From NCBI GenBank assembly GCA_025054655.1, contig JANWZL010000013.1:1-55027 (forward strand): a DNA stretch of 55,027 nt, written 5' to 3'. The position numbers and the translations under genes are program-made. Shown here one piece after another: positions 28,003-35,521 of this stretch. The notes under the pieces are model-generated. The model was not told the origin of the DNA, ran no database searches, and was given only the letters and a program-made list of their open reading frames with translations. The first letter of the stretch is position 1, and each line of letters opens with the position of its first letter. The DNA is from Thiobacillaceae bacterium. Its GTDB lineage: Bacteria; Pseudomonadota; Gammaproteobacteria; Burkholderiales; Thiobacillaceae.

Positions 28003-29088
28003 CTCACGTCTGCGGCCGAGGGCGAGCGTCTGAAGGCGCGCATCCGCTCATGGGCACGGCAGCTGGGCTTCACGGCGACGGCGTTTGCCCCCGTGACGCT
28101 GCCCGAGGTGGCGGTGGCACGACTCATGGCGTGGTTGGCGGCCGGTTGTCATGGTGAGATGGATTATATGGCCCGCAGCGCCGCACAGCGCGCGCAGCCG
28201 CGGTCGCTCATCCCCGAGGCGCTGTGCATCATCACCGTGCGCATGGACTACTGGCCTCGGGCGGCCGACGCGCAGGCGGTGCTGGCCGACCCTACGCGCG
28301 CCTACGTCGCCCGCTATGCCCTCGGGCGCGACTACCACAAGCTCATGCGCAGTCGGCTCAAGCAGCTCGCGCTCACCATCGAGGCGCACGTCGGCCCCTT
28401 CCGCTGGCGCCCTTTCAGCGACAGCGCGCCGCTGATGGAGGTGGAACTGGCGCGCCTGGCCGGCCTGGGCTGGCGCGGCAAGCACACCCTGCTGCTCACG
28501 CGTGAGGGCTCCTGGTTCTTCCTGGGCGAGCTGCTGACCGACCTGCCGCTGCCGCCCGACGCCCCCACCGGCGCGCATTGCGGCACCTGCACCGCCTGCA
28601 TGGCGGCCTGCCCCACTGGGGCCATCACCGCCCCCTACCAGCTGGACGCCCGCCGCTGCATCGCCTACCTCACCATCGAGCACAAAGGCCCCATACCCCT
28701 CGAGCTACGCCCCCTGATCGGCAACCGCATCTACGGCTGCGACGACTGCCAGCTATTCTGCCCTTGGAACCGGCATACGCGTGTCAGCCCAGAGGCCGAC
28801 TTCCAGCCTCGCCATGGGCTGGATGCCGCTCAGCTCATAGAACTGTTCGCCTGGGATGAGGCCACCTTTCTCGACCGCTTCGCCGGCAGCGCCATCCGCC
28901 GCATCGGCCACACGCGCTGGCTGCGCAACATCGCCGTCGCTCTGGGCAACGCCCCGCCCTCGCCCACGGTGGTGGCGGCTCTGCGCGCCCGCCTGGACCA
29001 CCCCTCGGCGCTGGTGCGCGAGCATGTACAATGGGCCCTGGAACGACAGCTCGCCCAGACCGATGACCCCTCAGCTCGACCCTCGTAG
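27994..29088 (+). CDS. queG: Epoxyqueuosine reductase
   Basis: Cobalamin- and iron-sulfur-dependent reductase, last step of queuosine synthesis in tRNA. 364 residues. Two [4Fe-4S] motifs, CGTCTACMAACPTGAI and CDDCQLFCPWN, lie near residues 200-255. The region RYALGRDYHKLMR is typical. The start could be the ATG at 27994 or 27985; both overlap the start of tsaE on the other strand. The cobalamin adenosyltransferase at 23334 is consistent with a B12-using cell. Confidence 0.94.
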   Translation: MRHLTSAAEGERLKARIRSWARQLGFTATAFAPVTLPEVAVARLMAWLAAGCHGEMDYMARSAAQRAQPRSLIPEALCIITVRMDYWPRAADAQAVLADPTRAYVARYALGRDYHKLMRSRLKQLALTIEAHVGPFRWRPFSDSAPLMEVELARLAGLGWRGKHTLLLTREGSWFFLGELLTDLPLPPDAPTGAHCGTCTACMAACPTGAITAPYQLDARRCIAYLTIEHKGPIPLELRPLIGNRIYGCDDCQLFCPWNRHTRVSPEADFQPRHGLDAAQLIELFAWDEATFLDRFAGSAIRRIGHTRWLRNIAVALGNAPPSPTVVAALRARLDHPSALVREHVQWALERQLAQTDDPSARPS

Positions 29089-29878
29089 CCCGATCGGCGT
29101 GTTCGACTCGGGCATCGGCGGTCTGACCGTGGTACGCGCGCTCATGGAGCGTCTGCCGTTCGAGTCCATCCTCTATTTCGGCGACACCGCGCGGGTGCCC
29201 TACGGGGTCAAGTCGGTCGAGACCATCGCCCATTACACCACGCAGATCACTGAATTCCTGCTCGAGCGGCGGGTGAAGCTGCTCATCATCGCCTGCAACA
29301 CCATGGCGGCGGTGGCCGCCGACGTGGTGCGCAGCCTCTCGCCCACCCCCGTGCTGGACGTGATCGAGGCCGGCGCCGCGGCGGCGGTGGCGGCCAGCCG
29401 CAGCCGGCGCATCGGCGTCATCGGCACCCCCACCACCATCAACAGCAATGCCTACGGGCGCGCCATCCACGCCCTGGCACCGGATGCGCGCCTGACCTCG
29501 CAGGCCTGCGCCCTGTTCGTGCCTCTGGTGGAGGAGGGTTGGCTCGATCACCCGGTCACGCGCCTGACCGCGCAGGAATACTTGCGGCCCGTCCTGGCCG
29601 AACGCATCGACACCCTGGTGCTGGGTTGCACCCATTACCCTTTGCTCAAGCCGCTGCTGCAGGAGGTGGCGGGGGCACAGGTGACCCTGGTCGATTCCGC
29701 CGAGGCCATGGCCGAGCGCACGGCCGGGTTGCTGAGCGAGCTCGACCTGCACAACCCCACGCGCGAACCTCCGGAATACCGCTACTTCGTCACCGACGTG
29801 CCGCTGCGCTTCCAGACCATAGGCGAGCGTTTCCTGGGCCGCACCCTGCACAACGTCAACGTGGTCAAGCTGCCCTGA
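29063..29878 (+). CDS. murI: Glutamate racemase
   Basis: Makes D-glutamate for peptidoglycan. 271 residues. The two catalytic cysteines are in ACNTMAA and GCTHYPLL, and the N-terminal signature is FDSGIGGLTV. The ATG at 29063 lies 26 bases inside the end of queG, implying coupled translation. Confidence 0.96.
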   Translation: MTPQLDPRSPIGVFDSGIGGLTVVRALMERLPFESILYFGDTARVPYGVKSVETIAHYTTQITEFLLERRVKLLIIACNTMAAVAADVVRSLSPTPVLDVIEAGAAAAVAASRSRRIGVIGTPTTINSNAYGRAIHALAPDARLTSQACALFVPLVEEGWLDHPVTRLTAQEYLRPVLAERIDTLVLGCTHYPLLKPLLQEVAGAQVTLVDSAEAMAERTAGLLSELDLHNPTREPPEYRYFVTDVPLRFQTIGERFLGRTLHNVNVVKLP

Positions 29879-29914
29879 TCCCATGGCACCGCCGCAGGCG
29901 CTGGATGTCCCGGC

Positions 29915-29928
29915 TTGACCATAATCAA
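29915..29928. promoter_or_regulatory. FNR/ANR-like box upstream of cytochrome c
   Basis: TTGAC-CATA-ATCAA matches the FNR consensus TTGAT-N4-ATCAA at nine of ten positions. A TATATT-like -10 follows at 29960-29965, about 37 bases before the gene's ATG. The box-to-start distance is about 50 bases, slightly longer than the classic -41.5. It suggests oxygen-dependent control. Confidence 0.6.
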
Positions 29929-30001
29929 GACATCCTTGTCCTCGATGAGCCAACCCTGTTATATTTTTACCACTTGGTCTTTTTGTCCCCTGGAGAACGC
30001 G

Positions 30002-30289
30002 ATGAAGAAACTGCTCCCGCTCGCCCTGGTAAGCGCCTGCCTGCTCGCCGCCCCCGCCCTGGCCGAGGACGTGCTGGCCAAACACAAGTGCAACACCTGC
30101 CACGACGTGGCCAAGAAGAAGATGGGCCCGACCTGGAAGGAGATTGCGGCGCGTGCCACCCCTGCCGACATCAAGCTGGCGCTAGAAAAAGGCGTCAAGG
30201 GCAAGTACGGCAAGGCTGCCATGCCGCCGCAGCCCAAGGCGGTGGCCGATACCGACGCCATCGTCAAGGCCATCCAGGCCCTGAAGTGA
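30002..30289 (+). CDS. Small periplasmic cytochrome c (c551/c552 type)
   Basis: 95-residue precursor. Signal peptide to about residue 21 (LLAAPALA), then one haem site KCNTCH near the mature N-terminus and an axial methionine in KAAMPPQP. This is the compact class I cytochrome c layout of electron shuttles to terminal oxidases or nitrite reductase. The ATG at 30002 has a GGAG ribosome site. The FNR-like box upstream fits a role under low oxygen, perhaps feeding the cbb3 oxidase encoded 8 kb away. Confidence 0.92.
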   Translation: MKKLLPLALVSACLLAAPALAEDVLAKHKCNTCHDVAKKKMGPTWKEIAARATPADIKLALEKGVKGKYGKAAMPPQPKAVADTDAIVKAIQALK

Positions 30290-30306
30290 GCGTCGTGACA
30301 AGGCCG

Positions 30307-30395
30307 TAGCCCGGATATGTAGCGTCGCTCCCTCCGGGTCCGACGCCGCGCGCCAAGCCTCCGCATGGCGCCCCTGCGGGGATGCATCCGGGCTA
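30307..30395. repeat. REP-like inverted repeat between convergent genes
   Basis: TAGCCCGGAT (30307-30316) and ATCCGGGCTA (30386-30395) form a perfect 10-base inverted repeat around a GC-rich centre. TAGCCCGGAT...ATCCGGGCTA is a recurrent theme of intergenic palindromic repeats in proteobacteria. It sits between the 3' ends of the cytochrome gene and folA and may act as a two-way terminator or mRNA end protector. Confidence 0.6.
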
Positions 30396-30406
30396 GGCGC
30401 TGGGGC

Positions 30407-30904
30407 TCAGCCTCGGCGCTCGTAGACGACAAAGGCATAGGCCGGGCCAGCGTCGCCGAGATGGCGTTCACGGCTCAGCTCCGTCCACGCGCTGCGATCG
30501 AAGCAGGGGAAATGGGCGTCGCCGTCGTAGTCGGCCTCGATCTCGGTCAGATACAGCCGGTCCGCCAGCGGTAAGGCCTGGGCATAGAGCTGCGCCCCGC
30601 CGACGACGAACACCTCCGGGTCGTCGCCGCACAAGGCCAACGCCTCCTGCAGGCTGCCCGCGGTGAGACAGCCTAAGGCGCGATAGGTCGGATCGCGGCT
30701 GAGGATGACGGTGGTCCGGCCCGGCAGCGGTCGGCCGATGGACTCGAAGGTCCGGCGCCCCATGATGAGGTGATGCCCCAGGGTCAGGCGTTTGAAATGC
30801 CGTAAGTCCTCAGGCAGGTGCCAGGGCAGGCGGTTGTCCACCCCGATCACCCCGTTGCGCGCCACCGCGGCGACGATGGCCAGCCGCCTGCCCTCCCCTC
30901 TCAC
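30407..30904 (-). CDS. folA: Dihydrofolate reductase
   Basis: Reduces dihydrofolate to tetrahydrofolate, partner of thymidylate synthase. About 160 residues. Core motifs AAVARNGVIGVDNRLPWHLP, HHLIMGRRTFESIGRPLPGR and VVGGAQLY are intact. No ATG precedes the conserved domain. The best start is the GTG at 30904, which has an AGGAGG ribosome site five bases upstream and adds six residues before LAIVAAV. A CTG at 30883 is the alternative. Both lie in or next to a heptamer repeat array that seems to have replaced the original start region. It follows thyA in one operon. Confidence 0.93.
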   Translation of the reverse strand: MRGEGRRLAIVAAVARNGVIGVDNRLPWHLPEDLRHFKRLTLGHHLIMGRRTFESIGRPLPGRTTVILSRDPTYRALGCLTAGSLQEALALCGDDPEVFVVGGAQLYAQALPLADRLYLTEIEADYDGDAHFPCFDRSAWTELSRERHLGDAGPAYAFVVYERRG

Positions 30905-30938
30905 CCCTGCCTCCTCACGCCTCACTCCTCCCCTCTCA
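30890..30938 (-). repeat. Seven-unit heptamer array in the thyA-folA gap
   Basis: On the minus strand, from the thyA stop: TGAGAGG, GGAGGAG, TGAGGCG, TGAGGAG, GCAGGGG, TGAGAGG, GGAGGGC. Seven 7-base units in phase. The first unit begins with the thyA TGA, as at rsxA. It contains the folA ribosome site and likely GTG start. Confidence 0.8.
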
Positions 30939-31730
30939 CACCGCCACCGGCGCCTTGATCGGCGGGTGTGGGTCATAGCCCTCGAGGGTGAAGTCCTCGT
31001 AGCGGAAGGCGAACAGGTCGCGCACCGCGGGGTTGAGCCGCATGGTCGGCAGCGGCCGCGGTGCACGAGTCAGCTGCAGGCGCACCTGGTCGAGGTGGTT
31101 GAGGTAGATGTGGGCGTCGCCCAGGGTGTGGATGAACTCACCCGGCGCAAGCCCGGTCACCTGGGCCACCATCATAGTCAGCAGGGCATAGGAGGCGATG
31201 TTGAAGGGCACGCCCAAAAAGAGGTCGGCGCTGCGCTGGTAGAGCTGGCAGGACAGCCGCCCCTCGGCCACGTAGAACTGGAACAGCACGTGGCAGGGCG
31301 GCAGCCGCATCTTGTCGAGCTCCCCCACATTCCAGGCCGACACCAGCAGCCGGCGCGAGTCGGGGTTGCGGCGGATGTCCTCCACCACCCGGGCGAGCTG
31401 GTCGATGTGGCGGCCGTCGGCGGTGGGCCAGGAGCGCCACTGATAGCCATAGATGGGGCCGAGATCGCCAGTCTCGTCTGCCCATTCGTCCCAGATCGTC
31501 ACACCGTGCTCGTGCAGATAGGCGATGTTGGTGTCGCCGCGCAGGAACCACAGCAGCTCGTGGATGACGGACTTGACGTGCACCTTCTTCGTGGTCACCA
31601 GCGGGAAACCCTGGGCGAGGTCGAAGCGCATCTGGTAGCCAAATATCGAGAGCGTGCCGGTGCCGGTCCGGTCGTCCTTGCGCACACCCTTGTCCAGCAC
31701 ATGGCGCAACAGCTCCAAGTATTGCCGCAT
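30936..31730 (-). CDS. thyA: Thymidylate synthase
   Basis: Makes dTMP from dUMP using methylene-tetrahydrofolate. 264 residues, identical in length to the E. coli enzyme. It starts [15 protein letters not shown]. The catalytic cysteine is in [12 protein letters not shown] and the arginine loop in [11 protein letters not shown]. The ATG at 31730 was chosen over a TTG at 31739 because it matches the family start. It follows the PilZ gene with a six-base gap. Confidence 0.97.
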   Translation of the reverse strand: MRQYLELLRHVLDKGVRKDDRTGTGTLSIFGYQMRFDLAQGFPLVTTKKVHVKSVIHELLWFLRGDTNIAYLHEHGVTIWDEWADETGDLGPIYGYQWRSWPTADGRHIDQLARVVEDIRRNPDSRRLLVSAWNVGELDKMRLPPCHVLFQFYVAEGRLSCQLYQRSADLFLGVPFNIASYALLTMMVAQVTGLAPGEFIHTLGDAHIYLNHLDQVRLQLTRAPRPLPTMRLNPAVRDLFAFRYEDFTLEGYDPHPPIKAPVAV

Positions 31731-31735
31731 GGCCT

Positions 31736-32623
31736 TCAACCCTCTTTGTAGAGCTGGCGGTAGACCAGGTTCATGACCACCAGCCGTTGGGCCGTACTCA
31801 GCCCTGTGAACTGCAGGCCGCTGACGACCGCCGGCTGCCCTTTGGCGTCGATCTCATGCGCGATCGAGCGCACGATCGCAGGTGTGGTGACGATCTCCTC
31901 GATCTCGTCGAGCACCACCTTGAAGCTCAGGAATATCGTCCCCCCCTGTTCGGCCAAGACCTGGGGGGAGTAAACCCTGGCCCCGCCCACCGAGAGGTCG
32001 ACGATGCGTCCCGAGGCCTTGAGCCGGCCGCCTTTCCTATCATACACCGCGACGATGATGTCGACGTTTGCCCGCAAGGCCCGGCGCACACGCATGGTAT
32101 GCACCTCGGCCGGGTATTTCAGGTGCAGGTAAGGATAGGGGCGCATGTGCGAGGCCAGCACCTGGGCCTTGAAACCACAGACATCCAGACCGGCGAAGGC
32201 ACGCACTAGGAAGAGTTGACCCTCGCGTATGAACAAGACCTTGTCTTCGACCACCGGGGTGGTGACCATCAGGCTGCGGCCCTTGAGCATGCCGAGATAG
32301 TGCACGTTGTAGCGTTCCGACGCGCCTTCCTGCAGGGGTTTGAGTTGCACCAGGTCGCCCGGCGTGAGGCGGATGCGTTCGAACGGGACGACCGCGCCGC
32401 CTTCCATCTCGGGGTGCATGCCCTCCCCTCGGGGAGCAGCCGGCGAGGGTGATAGGGCCTCGCGGTATGGCCCCTTCTCCATCAAGTTTTGCAATTCGGT
32501 TTCGCTGCCGATCACCACACCCTTGTGTACCAGCAAAACGTGATTCGCGTCATACACCGACCAGGGCAGCGGCTCGCCGATGACGATCTCGGCCCGTTGC
32601 ACGGGGATGAGGTCTTCACTCAT
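31736..32623 (-). CDS. PilZ-domain c-di-GMP-binding protein, YcgR-like
   Basis: 295 residues, cytoplasmic. Residues about 85-165 resemble the YcgR N-terminal flagellar-brake domain. Residues about 175-290 are PilZ, with the c-di-GMP motifs RxxxR (RRALR, 180-184) and DxSxxG (DLSVGG, 209-214) intact. The first 55 residues are an extra module ([20 protein letters not shown]). Between them lies [12 protein letters not shown] (57-68), encoded by a palindromic REP-like sequence. It probably responds to c-di-GMP made by enzymes such as the GGDEF protein here and may act on motility or surface growth. Confidence 0.88.
   Translation of the reverse strand: MSEDLIPVQRAEIVIGEPLPWSVYDANHVLLVHKGVVIGSETELQNLMEKGPYREALSPSPAAPRGEGMHPEMEGGAVVPFERIRLTPGDLVQLKPLQEGASERYNVHYLGMLKGRSLMVTTPVVEDKVLFIREGQLFLVRAFAGLDVCGFKAQVLASHMRPYPYLHLKYPAEVHTMRVRRALRANVDIIVAVYDRKGGRLKASGRIVDLSVGGARVYSPQVLAEQGGTIFLSFKVVLDEIEEIVTTPAIVRSIAHEIDAKGQPAVVSGLQFTGLSTAQRLVVMNLVYRQLYKEG
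32420..32458. repeat. Palindromic REP-like insertion inside the PilZ gene
   Basis: CTCCCC-TC-GGGGAG (32423-32436) is a near-symmetric palindrome, with outer GCCCT (32420-32424) and AGGGC (32454-32458) also complementary. The 39-base segment equals 13 codons and encodes the low-complexity linker [12 protein letters not shown]. Such peptides are typical translation products of intergenic palindromic repeats. Confidence 0.45.
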
Positions 32624-33449
32624 GGCAATCGCCGTCTGCGGTCATCAACGCGCCTTCGAGCAAGGCCCTGGCAAGGGTTGCGAGATCGGCATTGTAGGCA
32701 TCGGCAAAGGCGATATGGAAATCCTCCCCTGCCTGCAAGGCCAACAGCCAACGCCTGAACGCATCCGGGTCGTGCGCCCGCAGCAACGCCACTGCGCGCC
32801 AAGACTGACGGTAAAAAAGCGGCAGGCTCAAACCGTATGCCTCGGCCCTATGACGCCGCCCTGGCACGTCGCGGCGGCTGAAATCGACCCGCAGCCCCTT
32901 GCGCCAGGCAGCGCAGGTCGCGCCGTCGGAGACGGTGTCCGCCCCGCCGCCCTCCGCCGCCAGAGTGGCGAGGCCCTCATGGAACCATACCGGCACCCAA
33001 GGGGTGTAGTGTCCCAGCCACTGTCCCAGATGCACATGCGACAACTCGTGCACGAGGATGCCGGGCAGCCGCGTCGCCTCCGGCCCGAACAGGCGGGGCG
33101 AGAGGATGAGCCGGTTGTCCGCCACCACGGCGGCCGTCACCCCGGGCGTCTTCACCAGGCGCGTAAAACAGGCGTCGGTGGCGCAGACGTAGATGCGGGG
33201 TGGGCTGCGGAAGGGCAGGCCGTGCACGGCCTCGACCCGGGCGATGGCACCCTGCAGCAGGGGCTGCACCCGAGCTGCCGCGGCCTCGGCGCCGGCCTCG
33301 TGCCAGATGCGCGGGTCGGCGGCCAGGGCGATGAAGCCGGCAGCGCGCAGCTCCTCGTGACGCAACCCCGGCGCGGCGCAGCCGGACAACAGCATGGCCA
33401 CGGCGATGGCGCACACGCGGTCAATGCAGGTCGCGCCGTGCCAATTCAT
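32616..33449 (-). CDS. Lipoprotein metallopeptidase (HExxH gluzincin)
   Basis: 277 residues. The N-terminus has a lipoprotein signal ending AMLLSGC (Cys24). The zinc site is HELSH in GILVHELSHVHLG, followed about 18 residues later by FHEGLAT, whose Glu would be the third ligand, as in peptidase MA-like gluzincins. It is predicted to sit on a membrane facing the periplasm. The substrate is unknown. It overlaps the upstream unknown gene by 29 bases and the PilZ gene by 8 bases, so it is co-transcribed with them. A GTG start at 33416 would remove the overlap but also the positive charge of the signal. Confidence 0.78.
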   Translation of the reverse strand: MNWHGATCIDRVCAIAVAMLLSGCAAPGLRHEELRAAGFIALAADPRIWHEAGAEAAAARVQPLLQGAIARVEAVHGLPFRSPPRIYVCATDACFTRLVKTPGVTAAVVADNRLILSPRLFGPEATRLPGILVHELSHVHLGQWLGHYTPWVPVWFHEGLATLAAEGGGADTVSDGATCAAWRKGLRVDFSRRDVPGRRHRAEAYGLSLPLFYRQSWRAVALLRAHDPDAFRRWLLALQAGEDFHIAFADAYNADLATLARALLEGALMTADGDCHE

Positions 33450-33975
33450 CCAGGATGTCGAGCACCAGGGTGCGTGCGAGCGGCCCCATGCCGAGGGTGA
33501 GGCGGTCCGCGTCGCGCTCGCCGTTCACCAGCCGCCGCAGGATCGCCGCCAGCCGCGCCATGTCGCCGCCGGCGCGTAGCATCTGCTCGCCCATGTCGGC
33601 CAGCACCGCGAGGGCCTGGGCCTCGCCGCGTGCGGCCGCCGCGATCAGTGCCGCCAGACCGGGCGCGGCAGCGGTCGCATCGCCCGCGGTCTGCACGGGC
33701 GGCAGGTGAGCGGGGTCGGCCAGGCCCGCTAGGATGGCCTCGACGATGACGCGGTCCTCAGCGTCCAACCCCAGCAGGACCGCGCGGTCGCGCCGTCCGG
33801 CGGCGATGGCGCGCACGGCCTCGGCCAGCCGCGTCCAGCCCTGATCCGCCGCCGCCTCCAGCATGGCCGCGAGCTGGGGACGCCGGGCCGGGTCGTGCAG
33901 GGCGCCTACCACGGCGTGGATGAAGGCGGCATGCGCGCGCAGGATCTGCTGCGCCGCCGGCGGCAGCTCAGCCAT
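33421..33975 (-). CDS. Unknown protein, Ala-rich helical
   Basis: 184 residues; I do not recognise a family. It is alanine/leucine/arginine-rich and appears all-helical (about eight short helices), with no signal peptide, membrane segment or cysteine cluster. Sequence such as RRPQLAAMLEAAADQGWTRL and LVLDILDELARRDLH suggests repeated helical hairpins. The ATG at 33975 overlaps the bpt stop by 8 bases and gives [15 protein letters not shown]; the frame is open further up only as a shadow of bpt. Its place between bpt and a lipoprotein peptidase suggests one transcript, but function cannot be inferred. Confidence 0.7.
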   Translation of the reverse strand: MAELPPAAQQILRAHAAFIHAVVGALHDPARRPQLAAMLEAAADQGWTRLAEAVRAIAAGRRDRAVLLGLDAEDRVIVEAILAGLADPAHLPPVQTAGDATAAAPGLAALIAAAARGEAQALAVLADMGEQMLRAGGDMARLAAILRRLVNGERDADRLTLGMGPLARTLVLDILDELARRDLH

Positions 33976-34702
33976 CCGGCGCCTCCAGGGGCCGCCAGAC
34001 GCCGCCGACCAGCGCCTCGAGCGGGCGGTACTGGCGCTTGTAGGCCATCTTGCGGCTGTCGGCGATCCAGTAGCCCAGATACACGTAGGGCAAGCCCATG
34101 CGGGCGGCGAGCCCCACCAGGGTGAGCACGTTGTACACGCCCAGGCTGCGCCGGGCGAGCTGCGGATCGAAGAAGGCATACACGGCGGACAGACCGTCTT
34201 CGAGCCGATCGACCAGGCTCACCATGACCACGCGGTCGTCGAGGGCGTATTCGATCAGGGCGCTGTCCACGTGGCTGGTGAGCAGGAAGCTGCGATAGTG
34301 CTCGCGGTCGTCCTGATCCATGCCCCCGCCGGCGTGGCGCGCCTGCTGGTAACGCCGATAGAGCCGGTAATGCGCCTCGTCGTAGGCCAGGGCCTTGAGC
34401 CGCACGGCCAGGTCCTGATTGCGGGCGCGGCAGCGGCGCTGGCTGCGGTTGGGGGTGAAGCGCGCCACTGGGATGCGCACCGGCACGCAGGCTTGGCAGT
34501 GGTCGCAGCGCGGGCGATAGACGAAATGGCCGCTGCGGCGGAAGCCCAGGCGCACCAGCTCGGAGTACAGCCTGGCGTCGATCGCCTGGGCCGGCACGGC
34601 CACCTGCGAGCGGGCGATGCGGCCGGCCACATAGCTGCAGGGATAGGCAGCGGTGAGGTAGAACTGTAGCCGCTGCAGGGGCAATTCGGTCAATGCGGTC
34701 AT
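33968..34702 (-). CDS. bpt: Aspartate/glutamate leucyltransferase (Bpt)
   Basis: N-end rule enzyme that attaches Leu from tRNA to proteins with N-terminal Asp or Glu, marking them for ClpAP. 244 residues. The N-terminal CSYV and the [14 protein letters not shown] motif, and the C-terminal [13 protein letters not shown], are typical of the ATE/Bpt family. Its start overlaps the stop of aat (ATGA), and the two enzymes act in the same pathway. Confidence 0.95.
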   Translation of the reverse strand: MTALTELPLQRLQFYLTAAYPCSYVAGRIARSQVAVPAQAIDARLYSELVRLGFRRSGHFVYRPRCDHCQACVPVRIPVARFTPNRSQRRCRARNQDLAVRLKALAYDEAHYRLYRRYQQARHAGGGMDQDDREHYRSFLLTSHVDSALIEYALDDRVVMVSLVDRLEDGLSAVYAFFDPQLARRSLGVYNVLTLVGLAARMGLPYVYLGYWIADSRKMAYKRQYRPLEALVGGVWRPLEAPDG

Positions 34703-35478
34703 GGCGTGTCGGACGAGTCGGTCTCCAGGACAAGGCCCTGCGCCCGGCCTGCGACGGCCGTGGCCGGGGGATGCGCATGCCCGTCGGGCCCACCCACCGC
34801 GCAGGTCCAGGGTGGCGCACGGCCCGGCTGTGCCGTCAGCTGCGCGAGCAGCCGCACGAATTGCGCGCGCGGGATCTCGCGCGCCCCCAGCGAGGCCAGA
34901 TGGGCCGTGCTCATCTGGCAGTCGATCAGACCGTAGCCCCAGGCCCGAAGTTGCGCCACCAGATGGGCGAGCGCGATCTTGGAGGCATCGCTGACCCGCG
35001 CGAACATCGACTCGCCGTAGAACACCCGGCCGATGGCCACGCCGTAGAGCCCGCCGACGAGTTCCCCGTCGATCCAGGTCTCGAACGAGTGCGCGTGACC
35101 CAGCTCGTGCAACCGCGTATAGGCGGCGATCATCGCTGGGGTGATCCAGGTGCCGCGCTGCCCCGGCCGCGGGGCGGCGCAGGCCTGCATGACCGCGGTG
35201 AAGGCGCTGTCCACCCGCAGCTCGTAATCCCGTCGCCGCAGCCGCCGGCGCAGCGAACGGCTGAGGCGGAACTCCGACGGGAACAGCACCATGCGCGGGT
35301 CAGGCGACCACCACAGGATGGGCTCGCCTGGGTTGAACCAAGGGAAGATGCCCAACCGATAGGCGGTGAGCAGGCGCGCGGGGCTGAGATCGGCCCCCGC
35401 CGCGAGCAGGCCGTTGGGCTCGGCAAGCGCCTGCTCCACCGGCGGGAAGGGGTCGGTCGGGCGCAGCCAGGGGATCAT
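34699..35478 (-). CDS. aat: Leucyl/phenylalanyl-tRNA--protein transferase
   Basis: Adds Leu or Phe to proteins with N-terminal Lys or Arg in the N-end rule pathway. 259 residues. [38 protein letters not shown] and [15 protein letters not shown] are the family blocks. The start could be the ATG at 35478 ([11 protein letters not shown]) or 35490; neither has a clear ribosome site. The last 40 or so residues ([15 protein letters not shown] onward) exceed the usual end. The 5' end is close to the divergent ccoI start. Confidence 0.94.
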   Translation of the reverse strand: MIPWLRPTDPFPPVEQALAEPNGLLAAGADLSPARLLTAYRLGIFPWFNPGEPILWWSPDPRMVLFPSEFRLSRSLRRRLRRRDYELRVDSAFTAVMQACAAPRPGQRGTWITPAMIAAYTRLHELGHAHSFETWIDGELVGGLYGVAIGRVFYGESMFARVSDASKIALAHLVAQLRAWGYGLIDCQMSTAHLASLGAREIPRAQFVRLLAQLTAQPGRAPPWTCAVGGPDGHAHPPATAVAGRAQGLVLETDSSDTP

Positions 35479-35521
35479 GCCGGCAATCATAAACGCAATT
35501 TCGCCGTAGAATCGCGGCTCC

